64,000 bases of DNA from Actinomadura sp. WMMA1423 (GTDB lineage Bacteria; Actinomycetota; Actinomycetes; Streptosporangiales; Streptosporangiaceae), in NCBI RefSeq assembly GCF_006547145.1, contig NZ_CP041244.1:3534001-3598000 (forward strand), in the 5' to 3' direction. The notes under the pieces are model-generated. The model did not search any database and was not told the DNA's origin. It saw nothing but the letters and a program-made list of their open reading frames with translations. Shown here piece after piece: positions 1 to 8,307 of this stretch (the stretch's first letter is position 1; every line of letters starts with the position of its first letter). Made by a program: the position numbers and the translations under genes.

Positions 1-1605
1 GGCGCCGGTGCCCCCGCCCTCGACGATCACGGCGAACGCGACATCCCCGCGGTAGCCGATGAACCAGGCGTGGGTCGGCGGGTTCTCGCCCCCGCCGAAC
101 TCCGCGGTGCCGGTCTTGCCCGCCGTCCCGGCCGGGAAGCCGACGCCGGACGCGGTGCCCTCGCTGACGACGGCCGGCATGAGGGCGTGCAGGGCCTTCT
201 CCACGGCGGGCTCCAGCCGCTTCGGCGGCTCGGGCTTGCGGCCCTTGGAGTCCGCCGCCTGCGCGGCGAGGGACGCCCCGACCAGGCGGGGCGAGCGCCA
301 GGTGCCGTCGGCGGCGGCGGCGGCGACGCTCGCCATGTTGAGCGGGCTGGTCAGCACCTCGCCCTGCCCGAAGGACGCGGCGGCGAAGGCGGTGTCGTCC
401 TTGTTCTCGGGGAACGCCGCGCGCACCGCGGGGAGCCCCGCGATGATCGGGGCGTTGAACCCGAACTGGGCCGCGACCTGCGCGAGCCGCTTCTCGCCGA
501 GCTTGTCCACGGCGAGGCGCGCGAACGTCGTGTTGCACGAGTGCGCGAACGCCTCGCGGAGCGGGACCGAGCCGAAGTCCTCGTGCTTGTAGTTGTGGAA
601 CGAGCGGCCGCCGACCGTCGTGGTCGCCGGGCACCCCACCTTCGTCGCCGGGGACATGCCGCCCGCGACCAGCGCGGCGGCCGTGACCACCTTGAACGTC
701 GAGCCGGGCGGGTACCGGCCCATCAGCGCGCGGTTGTAGCCGCCCGGCTGGTTCGCCACCGCGAGGATCTCGCCGGTGGAGGGGCGCAGCGCGACCATGG
801 AGGCCGGCTTGCCCGCCCCCGAGACGGCCCGCCCGGCTGCGGCCTGCGCCTTAGGGTCGATGGTCGTCTTCACCGGCTCGCCGTCGGCGCCGCCGAACCG
901 CTGGATCGTCTTCACCGGGGCGCCCTCGGCGTCCACTATCTGCACGGCGAGCGCGGGCTTGCCGGAGAGGCGGCGCTCGTACTGCTGTTGCAGGCCGTCC
1001 ACACCGGCCGGGTCGCCGTTGCGGTACGGGGCGCCGAGCTTGCCCGCCGCCTCGGCGGACACGGGGCCGACCTGCCCGGCGAGCTGCCGGGCGGACCCGG
1101 ACGGCGAGGAGGCGAGGTCGCTGCCGTCCGCCGCGAGGACGGCGGCGCGGTCCGGCCAGGCGCGCGACGCGCGCAGCCGCTGCCCCTCCTTGAGCTCCGG
1201 ATACATGACCTGGGGCGACCAGCGGACGAGCCAGTCGCCGTCCCTCTTCACCATCGGCAGCGACCCGGTGTACTTCCACGTCCGGTCGCCCGCCAGCGTC
1301 ACCTCGGCGCTGTAGGAGCCGCCGACCGCGTCGTCCTTGGGACGTCCCACGGAGGCGACCGTGTAGCGCTGCCCCACGGCGCCGAGGTCGTCCCGCATCC
1401 GCTTGAACCGCGTCTCGAAGTCGGCGGGCGGACGGTCGGTCAGCGCCCTCATCGCGGCGAGGTCGCCGCCGCTCCACGCCGCGAGGTAGCGCTTCGCGGC
1501 GTCCCCCGGGTCGTCACCGTCGCGCAGGAACCACACCGCCCCCGCCCCCACGATCACGACCGCCACCGCGACCGCGGCGGCGGCGAGCACACGGGATCGG
1601 CGCAT
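1..1605 (-). CDS. Penicillin-binding protein, transpeptidase type (3' end outside window)
   Basis: This is a membrane-anchored D,D-transpeptidase that should cross-link peptidoglycan outside the cell. An N-terminal membrane anchor (about residues 4-26) is followed by an NTF2-like MecA_N-type domain (about 30-140), a PBP dimerisation region and the penicillin-binding domain. All three catalytic motifs are visible: STFK with nucleophile S302, SCN at 356-358, and KTG starting at K497. The ATG at 1605 has a GGAAGGAG ribosome site just upstream. The last residues lie beyond base 1, so the length is at least 535 codons. It is divergent from the LysR gene, with a 150-bp shared control region. The MecA_N-plus-transpeptidase layout is that of class B PBPs common in actinomycetes. 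It need not be a resistance PBP. Confidence 0.92.
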   Translation of the reverse strand, partial: MRRSRVLAAAAVAVAVVIVGAGAVWFLRDGDDPGDAAKRYLAAWSGGDLAAMRALTDRPPADFETRFKRMRDDLGAVGQRYTVASVGRPKDDAVGGSYSAEVTLAGDRTWKYTGSLPMVKRDGDWLVRWSPQVMYPELKEGQRLRASRAWPDRAAVLAADGSDLASSPSGSARQLAGQVGPVSAEAAGKLGAPYRNGDPAGVDGLQQQYERRLSGKPALAVQIVDAEGAPVKTIQRFGGADGEPVKTTIDPKAQAAAGRAVSGAGKPASMVALRPSTGEILAVANQPGGYNRALMGRYPPGSTFKVVTAAALVAGGMSPATKVGCPATTTVGGRSFHNYKHEDFGSVPLREAFAHSCNTTFARLAVDKLGEKRLAQVAAQFGFNAPIIAGLPAVRAAFPENKDDTAFAAASFGQGEVLTSPLNMASVAAAAADGTWRSPRLVGASLAAQAADSKGRKPEPPKRLEPAVEKALHALMPAVVSEGTASGVGFPAGTAGKTGTAEFGGGENPPTHAWFIGYRGDVAFAVIVEGGGTGA

Positions 1606-1713
1606 CGTCGAACTCCTTCCCCCTGATCGGTCCACCGGCCGGAGGCCCGCTGACGGCGCGGGCGGACCGATGGGGGCACAAGGACACCAGGCTCCGCCCG
1701 AAAAGTCCAAGAT

Positions 1714-1749
1714 TGATATCGGTCCGGATGAATATCCGAATTGGTATCA
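1714..1749. promoter_or_regulatory. 36-bp imperfect palindrome, probable LysR operator
   Basis: Two 16-bp arms match at 12 of 16 positions around a 4-bp centre (left arm TGATATCGGTCCGGAT, right arm ATCCGAATTGGTATCA). It sits 9 bp upstream of the GTG start of the LysR gene and 108 bp upstream of the divergent PBP start. A long dyad next to a divergent LysR gene is typical of autoregulatory LysR sites. It also argues against the in-frame TTG at 1741, which would lie inside the palindrome. Confidence 0.6.
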
Positions 1750-1758
1750 TCGCTGCTC

Positions 1759-2730
1759 GTGAACCTGGTCGGGCATCTGCGGTGCTTCGTCGTCGTCGCC
1801 GAAGAGCTGCACTTCGGCCGCGCGGCCGAGCGCCTCGGCATGGCGCAGCCGCCGCTGAGCCAGCGTATCCAGCGGCTGGAGAAGGAGCTCGGCGTGCGGT
1901 TGTTCGACCGGTCCAGCCGGCGGGTGCGGCTCACCCCGCCGGGCGGCCTGCTGCTGGAGGAGGCCCGTGACATCCTCACCCGCGTGGACCGCATCTACTC
2001 CGTCGCCGAGCGGGCCCGGCTGGGCGAGGTCGGGACGGTGCGCGCGGCCCTGCCGAGCGACCTCGGCGGCCGGGTCGTCGCCGCGCTGATCGCCGCCTTC
2101 CGGGAGCGCCGCCCGGACCTGCGCCTCGACCTGCGCGAGACGGGCACCGACGCCCAGATCCGCGAGCTCGCCGAGGGCGCGCTGGACGCCGGGGTGGTGC
2201 GGCACCCGTGCGACACCCGCGGCCTGGAGCTCGGCCCGATGCTGGCCCAGCCGATCGGCGTGCTGCTGCCCGCGGGCGACGGCGCGGCAGGGCCGGGCGC
2301 GCCCCCCGAGGTGCATCTGGCCGACCTCGGCACCCGCGAGGTCGTCGTCCCGCCACGCGAGGAGGCGCCCGGCGCGCACGACGAGCTGCTCGCGGGCTGC
2401 CGGCGGCACGGGTACGCGCCCGCGGCCGTCCACGAGGCCCGGCATCCGGGGTTCGCGCTGGGGCTCGTCCTCGCGGGGACGGCCGTGGCGCTCGTGCCGC
2501 GCACCGACGACACCGCCGGGGCGGTGTGGCGGCCGCTGGCGGGCGAGCCGCTCGCCTGGCGGACGTCGTGCGCCTGGCGGCGGGCCCGCGACCCCGAGCA
2601 CGCCCGCGCCATCGCCGACTTCACCGCCGTCGCGACCGCGGTGCTGCGCGACCGGGCGGGCATGGCGCCCCTCGACCGGGCCCCCGCCCGCCGGGTCGTC
2701 CCCCGGCCCTCCTCGGGGTTCCTGGCATGA
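1759..2730 (+). CDS. LysR-family transcriptional regulator
   Basis: This 323-aa DNA-binding regulator has an N-terminal winged helix-turn-helix (about residues 3-60, with HFGRAAERLGMAQPPLSQRI as the recognition region) and a type 2 periplasmic-binding-fold effector domain (about 90-290). GTG 1759 was chosen because it puts the protein start right at the HTH and leaves the upstream palindrome in non-coding DNA. The stop overlaps the next gene's start (ATGA), so the two are probably translated together. A LysR gene next to a beta-lactamase-fold gene recalls AmpR/BlaA-type control, but here they are co-directional rather than divergent. The effector is unknown. Confidence 0.9.
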   Translation: MNLVGHLRCFVVVAEELHFGRAAERLGMAQPPLSQRIQRLEKELGVRLFDRSSRRVRLTPPGGLLLEEARDILTRVDRIYSVAERARLGEVGTVRAALPSDLGGRVVAALIAAFRERRPDLRLDLRETGTDAQIRELAEGALDAGVVRHPCDTRGLELGPMLAQPIGVLLPAGDGAAGPGAPPEVHLADLGTREVVVPPREEAPGAHDELLAGCRRHGYAPAAVHEARHPGFALGLVLAGTAVALVPRTDDTAGAVWRPLAGEPLAWRTSCAWRRARDPEHARAIADFTAVATAVLRDRAGMAPLDRAPARRVVPRPSSGFLA

Positions 2731-3632
2731 GCGAGGCCCCCGCCAGGAGCGCGGACGCGCCCGCGCGCATCCAGGCGGCGTTCCGCGCGGCCGGCGTGAC
2801 CGGATTCCTGCACGTCGTCGACATGGACACCGGGCGCGAGGTCGCGGCCGGCGCCGACGAGCCGGTGGTCCTCGCGTCGGTGTTCAAGGTGCCGCTGCTC
2901 GTCGCGTTCCACCGGCAGGCCGCCGGCGGCGTCCTGGACCCCACCGAGCAGGTCGTGCTGCGCCCCGACGACCGCACCGCCGGGCCGACCGGCGTCTCGG
3001 CGCTGCTGGACGAGGTCCGCATGTCGCTGCGCGACCTCACCTGCCTGATGATCACCGTCAGCGACAACGCCGCCGCCGACGCCGTCATGGACCGGGTCGG
3101 CCTGGACGCGGTCAACGCGACGGCCGCGGAGCTCGGGCTCCGCCGCACGGTCATCGAGGGCAACGGCCGCGAGCTGCACGAGACGCTGCTCGCCGACGCC
3201 GGGGCGGGCAGCGTCGCCGAGGTGTGGGCGAGGCTGGACGAACCGGGCCTCCAGGGCCGGCTGCGCGCCCTCGACCCGCTCCGCACGAGCCGCAGCACCC
3301 CCCGCGACATGACCCGGCTGCTGTCGATGATCTGGCGTGACGAGGCCGCCCCGCCCGCCGGGTCGGCGGCGATGCGGCGGCTGCTCGGCCTCCAGGTCTG
3401 GCCGCACCGCCTCTCGTCCGGGTTCCCCTACGACGACGTCGTCGTCAGCGGCAAGACCGGGACCCTGCCGACCCTCCGCAACGAGGTGGGGGTGGTCGAG
3501 TACCCCGACGGGGCGCGCTACGCGGTGGCCGTCTTCACCCGCTCGACGCTCCCCGTCGCCGTCCTCCCGGAGGCCGACGCGGTCATCGGGACCGCCGCCC
3601 GCATCGCGGTGGAATCGCTCCGCCGCCCGTGA
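2727..3632 (+). CDS. Serine hydrolase of the class A beta-lactamase family, without signal peptide
   Basis: This 301-aa protein has the class A beta-lactamase catalytic elements in order: SVFK (S51, K54), SDN (112-114) and KTG (243-245). I could not find a clear ExxLN omega-loop motif between SDN and KTG, and the N-terminus has no hydrophobic signal sequence or lipobox. It may therefore be cytoplasmic and act on something other than external beta-lactams. The start is fixed by the 4-bp ATGA overlap with the LysR stop. The LysR protein is its likely regulator. Beta-lactamase, esterase or penicillin-recognising hydrolase are all possible; the fold is well supported but the substrate is not. Confidence 0.82.
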   Translation: MSEAPARSADAPARIQAAFRAAGVTGFLHVVDMDTGREVAAGADEPVVLASVFKVPLLVAFHRQAAGGVLDPTEQVVLRPDDRTAGPTGVSALLDEVRMSLRDLTCLMITVSDNAAADAVMDRVGLDAVNATAAELGLRRTVIEGNGRELHETLLADAGAGSVAEVWARLDEPGLQGRLRALDPLRTSRSTPRDMTRLLSMIWRDEAAPPAGSAAMRRLLGLQVWPHRLSSGFPYDDVVVSGKTGTLPTLRNEVGVVEYPDGARYAVAVFTRSTLPVAVLPEADAVIGTAARIAVESLRRP

Positions 3633-3717
3633 GTGTGCGGTGCAACACGGACACCACGGCACCCGCTCTGGAAACATAAGCTGTACCCCTGTTTTGGACG
3701 TATTTGGGGAGTGTTCG

Positions 3718-6453
3718 TTGCGGCTGCCGGAGCATCTGGAGCTACTGCTCACCGACGAGCCGGTGCTCGACGTCTACTCGCACGGCCCGTGGCGCGTCCC
3801 GGACGGGCTGTTCGAGGAGATCTCGGCCCGGATCGACGGGCTGGCGGCCGACCCGCGGGCCGTGGAGCTGACCACCGACGAGCACAAGCTGCTGACGCTG
3901 CCGGCGTCGCTCGTCACCGCGGAGATCTTCGGCATGCTGGCGTTCCTGCCGGGCGGGGGCGCGATCAAGGCGGGGTCGTGGTCGCAGCTCCCCGAGCGGC
4001 TGCTGCACCGGCACCTGGTGAACCCGGGCCCGCTCAGCTCCCGCATGACCCGCTGGGACGCGCCGGGCGGCCGGTGGCGCCCGCCGGTCGACTGGCTCAT
4101 CGAGGCGCCCGACCGGGCCCTGGCGATCGAGCTGGCCCGCGACTGCCTGTCGGTGCTGGAGGGCATCGAGCCGCTGGAGGAGCGCCGCAAGGCGCTGCTG
4201 CGCCTCTACGACGACCCGCCCGTATGCGACGTGAACCTGCCCAAGATGGAGCTGCGGGAGCACTGGCACGCGCACGCCGGCGACGACATCGTCGCGGCGG
4301 TGCCCGAGCTGCTCGGCCCGGTCGGCTACCTGGAGTGGGTCTGCGCGGGGCTGATCGCGTCCTACGAGCACCTGAACGAGGCGGCTCCCCGCGAGGAGGC
4401 AATCGATGCCCACCTCGTCCAACTGCTCCTGCAGGGCAGCCTGGACCACGTCCCGGCCGAGCTCGCGGCCGCGCTCGGCGAGGACCGCTACGGCGAGCTG
4501 GTCCAGCGGTTCACCGCGGAGCGCCGCGGGTTCAAGGCGGGCGCGTGGCAGGAGCGGACGCGGGCGTGGCTCGTCCGGGCGCTCGTCGCGGGCGCCGCCG
4601 ACGCGTGCCGCGGCTGGCTCGACATGGCGATGCGGTTCGTCGCGATCGTGCAGGGCCTGCCCGGCGACCCGTGGTTCCCGAAGGCGGAGTGGATCCCGGT
4701 CGGCCAGTTCCAGACCGACCTGCGCCGCCTGTACGCGCCGCGCCGGCGCGTGGTGAACCCGCTCACCGAGACGCTGCGGAGCGTGCCCGCCGCCGGCTCG
4801 GCGACCGCGGGGGCCGCCCCGCGCGCCGCGATCGCCACGACCCTGGTCGAGCAACCGGAGGTGACCGCGGCGCTGGACGAGCTGACCCGCGGCAGCGCGC
4901 CCGTCCGGCTGCTGATCAGCGGGCCGGACGGCACCGGCAAGCGCGACGCCGCCGAGGAGCTCGGCAGGGCGCTCGCGCTCGGCCGCGACCCGCACTGGGT
5001 CACCGACAACCTGTTCGCCGGGCAGCGCCTGTCGGACGCCGTCGCCAAGCTGCACGCCGACGCCCGCGACTGCGCCGGCGACCGGCTGCTCATCATCGAG
5101 GGCCTGGACGGGATCGTCGCCGACCCCGGCAACGGCGAGGCCCTGGCCGCCGAGCTGCACCGGCTCCTCGCCGTCCACCCCGACCTGAACCTGGTGGCGC
5201 TGTGCGACGCCGGCGGCGAGGAGCGGATCCGCGAGGTCAACCCCGTCCTGCCGCAGCGGTTCCGCGTCGCCCGCACCCGGGAGTTCACGGCGGCGGGCCA
5301 CGCCGAGCTGTTCCGCCGCGCGCTGGACGCCCGCGGCGCCCGCGGCACCCGCCCGGCCGTCGAGGCGGCGGGCGCGCTGCTGGCCGCGACCCCGCCGATG
5401 CAGACCCTCCGCAACGCCCGCCTGGCGCCCCATCTCGCCGACCAGGTCGTGGCGGCGGCACGGGCGCGGCTCGGCCCCGGCGCGCCGGGAGCGGAACTGG
5501 TCGTCCGCAAGCAGGACGTCCCCGCCGCGCTCGACACCGCGCAGACCGCCGGGAACCCGCTGGCCGAGCTGCGCGAGCTCACCGGCCTGGAGACCGTCAA
5601 GCACGAGATCGCGCTGCTCGTCGCGGGCACCCACGCGGCGCGGCTGCGCAGCGAGTCCGGCCTGCGGATCACCCCGCCGACCCGGCACATGGTGTTCACC
5701 GGCAACCCGGGCACCGGCAAGACGATGGTGGCGCGGCTGCTCGGCCGCATCTACAAGCGGCTCGGCGTCCTGTCGTCCGGGCACCTGGTGGAGGCGTCCC
5801 GCGCCCACCTCGTCGGCGAGTACATCGGGCAGACCGCCCCCCGGACGCGCCGCCTGGTGGAGCGCGCGGTCGGTGGCGTCCTGTTCATCGACGAGGCCTA
5901 CACGCTGACACAGTCGCCGCTGAAGGGCGACTACGGGCACGAGGCGATCGCCGAGCTGGTCAAGCTGATGGAGGACCACCGCGACGACCTCGTCGTGATC
6001 GTCGCCGGCTACCAGCAGGAGATGGCCGAGTTCCTCGCCGCCAATCCCGGCCTGGACTCCCGGTTCCCCAAGCAGATCCACTTCCCCGACTACGGCGACG
6101 ACGAGCTGATCACGGTGTTCGGCCAGCTCGCCGCCGCCGACGGCTTCGAGCTGGCCCCCGGCACCGAGGACGTCCTGCTCGCGATGCTGCGCCGCGCGCC
6201 CCGCGGCCCGTCCTTCGGCAACGGCCGCCTGATGCGCAACATGCTGGACGTGGCCGTCGCGAACCAGGCCGACCGCGTCGCCTCCGCCGCCGTCGCCGCC
6301 GGCAGGGACGCGCCGGGCAGGAAGGGCCCCGCGACCGGTGAGAGCGGCGAGCAGGCCGCACCTCCGACGAAGGAGGAGCTGGTCACGCTGACCGCCGACG
6401 ACCTCCCCCCGCTGCTGGAGCACCCCGAGGAGTTCTTCGGCCTGTACCTGTAG
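3718..6453 (+). CDS. Two-domain AAA+ ATPase, CbbX/SpoVK-like C-terminus
   Basis: This is a 911-aa ATPase. The C-terminal domain has Walker A GNPGTGK at about residue 662 and Walker B VLFIDEA near 721, with the layout of the CbbX/SpoVK/EccA group. An upstream domain has its own Walker A (GPDGTGK, about 402) and a Walker B-like LLIIEGLDG. In it the usual DE is replaced by EG, so it may bind but hydrolyse poorly. The first 380 residues match nothing I recognise and show no TPR repeats, unlike EccA. Start TTG 3718 was chosen for its GGGGAG ribosome site 6 bp upstream. No type VII secretion genes are nearby, so a protein-remodelling role is only inferred. Confidence 0.82.
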   Translation: MRLPEHLELLLTDEPVLDVYSHGPWRVPDGLFEEISARIDGLAADPRAVELTTDEHKLLTLPASLVTAEIFGMLAFLPGGGAIKAGSWSQLPERLLHRHLVNPGPLSSRMTRWDAPGGRWRPPVDWLIEAPDRALAIELARDCLSVLEGIEPLEERRKALLRLYDDPPVCDVNLPKMELREHWHAHAGDDIVAAVPELLGPVGYLEWVCAGLIASYEHLNEAAPREEAIDAHLVQLLLQGSLDHVPAELAAALGEDRYGELVQRFTAERRGFKAGAWQERTRAWLVRALVAGAADACRGWLDMAMRFVAIVQGLPGDPWFPKAEWIPVGQFQTDLRRLYAPRRRVVNPLTETLRSVPAAGSATAGAAPRAAIATTLVEQPEVTAALDELTRGSAPVRLLISGPDGTGKRDAAEELGRALALGRDPHWVTDNLFAGQRLSDAVAKLHADARDCAGDRLLIIEGLDGIVADPGNGEALAAELHRLLAVHPDLNLVALCDAGGEERIREVNPVLPQRFRVARTREFTAAGHAELFRRALDARGARGTRPAVEAAGALLAATPPMQTLRNARLAPHLADQVVAAARARLGPGAPGAELVVRKQDVPAALDTAQTAGNPLAELRELTGLETVKHEIALLVAGTHAARLRSESGLRITPPTRHMVFTGNPGTGKTMVARLLGRIYKRLGVLSSGHLVEASRAHLVGEYIGQTAPRTRRLVERAVGGVLFIDEAYTLTQSPLKGDYGHEAIAELVKLMEDHRDDLVVIVAGYQQEMAEFLAANPGLDSRFPKQIHFPDYGDDELITVFGQLAAADGFELAPGTEDVLLAMLRRAPRGPSFGNGRLMRNMLDVAVANQADRVASAAVAAGRDAPGRKGPATGESGEQAAPPTKEELVTLTADDLPPLLEHPEEFFGLYL

Positions 6454-6466
6454 GCGCGCGCCCCGG

Positions 6467-7789
6467 TCAGGGGGCGAGGTGCTCGGCGGCGGTGAACAGG
6501 AGGTTCTCCGCGCCGCGGCGGGCGACCAGCTGCGCGCCGGCGGGCAGCTCGCCGCCGCCGTCCGCCGGGACGTTCCCGGCGGGGAAGGTCAGGGCGGGCA
6601 GGCCGAGCACGTTCCACGGCGAGGTGAGGCTGACCAGCAGCGCGGTGAGCGTTCCGAGCCCGACCTCGGTCGCCCCGATCCGCGGCGCGGGGATCGGCAT
6701 GGTCGGCATGGCCAGCAGGTCGTAGCGGTCCAGCAGCGCGGCGATCTCCTCGGCGAACCGGTCCCGCTCGCGCAGCGCCCGCACCAGCCGCCAGCCCGGC
6801 ATCGCGCCCGCGCCCTCCAGGCGGGCGAGCGTCGCCGGCTGGAACAGGCCGGGCGCCGCGGCGACCCGCTCGGCGTGCACGTCGTAGGCCTCGCTGTACT
6901 CGATCGCCAGGAACACCTCCCGGAGTCCGGCGAAGTCGATCCGCTCCGACGGCGCGTCCGGGAACAGGGCGCGGACGCGCCGCTCCACCTCGGGGTCGCA
7001 CGCCGGCGGCTCGATCCAGGCGACGCGCCCGTACGGCGCGTCCCCCTCCGGGGCGCCTGACGGGCCGTCCACGAGCGAGGGGGCGGCCTCCGCCGGGCCG
7101 GTCAGCGCGCGGTAGGCGACGCGGCAGTCCTCGGCGGTGCCGGCGAGGACGCCCACGTGGTCGAGCGAGGGCGAGAGCGGGAAGACCCCGCCGGTCGGGA
7201 TGACGCCGTGGGGCGGCTTGAACCCGGCGATGCCGCAGAACGCGGCGGGGATGCGCACCGACCCGCCGGTGTCGGTGCCGATGGCGAGCGGGACCATGCC
7301 CGCGGCGACCGCGACGGCGCTGCCGCTGCTGGACCCGCCGGACATCCGCTCCCGGTCGCGGGGGTTGCGGACCGCCCCGTTCACCGACACGTCGCCGCTG
7401 CCGCCGAACGCGAACTCCTGCGTCCCGGTCTTGCCGACGATCACGGCGCCGGCGTCCCGCAGCATCGCCACGCACGCCGCGTCGGCCTCGGCGACGTACC
7501 CGGCGAAGTGCCCGGACCCCATGCCGGTGGGCAGCCCGGCGACGTCGATGATGTCCTTCACCGCGACCGGGACGCCGTGCAGCGGGCCCCGGTCGATGCC
7601 GGAGGCCAGCTCCTCGTCCGCCCACCGGGCGGCGGACTCGGCGCCCTCGGCGTCCAGGGCGGCGAAGGCGTTCAGGTCCTCGTCGACCGACTCCAGGGCC
7701 CGCGCGACCAGGCCCCGCGCCGACTCGCGGCCCGAACGCAGGTCGCGTCCGATGCCGGTCAGCGTCCGTCCGGTGAAGAACCCGCCCAT
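6467..7789 (-). CDS. Amidase signature family hydrolase
   Basis: This 440-aa protein hydrolyses amide bonds with the Ser-cisSer-Lys triad of the amidase signature family. Visible residues are K78 in AVKDIID, the GGSSSGS loop at 151-157 (cis-Ser about S153) and the nucleophile S177 in GTDTGGSVR. The full-length signature and a start preceded by AAGGAGG support an intact gene. It converges on the AAA+ gene with a 13-bp gap and has no other obvious partner. The GatB/GatC genes are absent, and 440 aa is short for GatA, so a stand-alone amidase (for example allophanate-hydrolase-like or a general acylamidase) is likelier. The substrate is unknown. Confidence 0.9.
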   Translation of the reverse strand: MGGFFTGRTLTGIGRDLRSGRESARGLVARALESVDEDLNAFAALDAEGAESAARWADEELASGIDRGPLHGVPVAVKDIIDVAGLPTGMGSGHFAGYVAEADAACVAMLRDAGAVIVGKTGTQEFAFGGSGDVSVNGAVRNPRDRERMSGGSSSGSAVAVAAGMVPLAIGTDTGGSVRIPAAFCGIAGFKPPHGVIPTGGVFPLSPSLDHVGVLAGTAEDCRVAYRALTGPAEAAPSLVDGPSGAPEGDAPYGRVAWIEPPACDPEVERRVRALFPDAPSERIDFAGLREVFLAIEYSEAYDVHAERVAAAPGLFQPATLARLEGAGAMPGWRLVRALRERDRFAEEIAALLDRYDLLAMPTMPIPAPRIGATEVGLGTLTALLVSLTSPWNVLGLPALTFPAGNVPADGGGELPAGAQLVARRGAENLLFTAAEHLAP

Positions 7790-8020
7790 TCCGCCTCCTT
7801 GCGCCGCGGCTGTGCCGATCTGCGTAGCATCTCAGACCGCACCGGCCCCCTCGGTCCCTCCGGACCCCGCGGTCGGCGCCCGCGATGCGGCGTTCCGTCA
7901 CCACATGATCACTTATGGTCGACCGCTCGTCGCAGGCCGCCCGCCGCTTGTCGACCGCGCCCCCGGAACCGGGCGACCTACGCGCGAGTAAGCGGCAGGC
8001 TTCAACACACCTAGTGGTGA

Positions 8021-8116
8021 CGCTCCCGCCGGTTCGCTGGGGGGCGGGGCGGAGGCCGGGCGCTCGCCGCCCGGCAGACCGCCCCTGTAACCGGCGACGT
8101 CCGCAGCCAGGTGGGG
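8021..8116 (+). ncRNA. Structured leader upstream of xfp, resembles a riboswitch core
   Basis: The 518-bp gap 7790-8307 holds no convincing gene but does hold nested complementarity. CCGGTT at 8029-8034 pairs with AACCGG at 8089-8094. Inside it GGGGCGG pairs with CCGCCCC (8079-8085), and the innermost helix is GCCGGGCG/CGCCCGGC (8055-8074). The stretch CCCCTGTAACCGG followed by GCAGCCAGGT resembles the conserved core of cobalamin riboswitches, but the 5' half does not fit well. A strong hairpin follows directly. It would lie in the 5' leader of phosphoketolase. A fortuitous GC-rich fold is possible. Confidence 0.35.
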
Positions 8117-8117
8117 G

Positions 8118-8151
8118 AACGAGGTCACGGCCTTCGCGCCGTGACCTCGTT
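8118..8151 (+). terminator. 14-bp perfect hairpin, terminator or attenuator
   Basis: AACGAGGTCACGGC and GCCGTGACCTCGTT form a perfect 14-bp stem around a 6-base loop. No long U-tract follows, which is usual for actinobacterial intrinsic terminators. It lies between the structured leader and the xfp start, 156 bp before the ATG, and could be the expression platform of a leader regulator. It could equally be a plain terminator of a short transcript. Confidence 0.55.
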
Positions 8152-8307
8152 GTCGTCCCGGCCTCACCGCCGTCGCGATCATCCGGGACGTTCGGCCCTA
8201 GGCCCGGCGGCAAAGGACTGATGGGCTCTCCTTGACGGTTGGAAACCCCGTTCGTGGGGACGGGATGTCCTCAGGGCGGTCACGAGCGAGCACCCGGAGG
8301 ACGCGCA

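Noticed and set aside
8021..8116. Firm annotation as a cobalamin or c-di-AMP riboswitch
   Set aside because: Only part of the core resembles the cobalamin consensus and the ydaO motifs are absent, so it is listed as a structured candidate instead.
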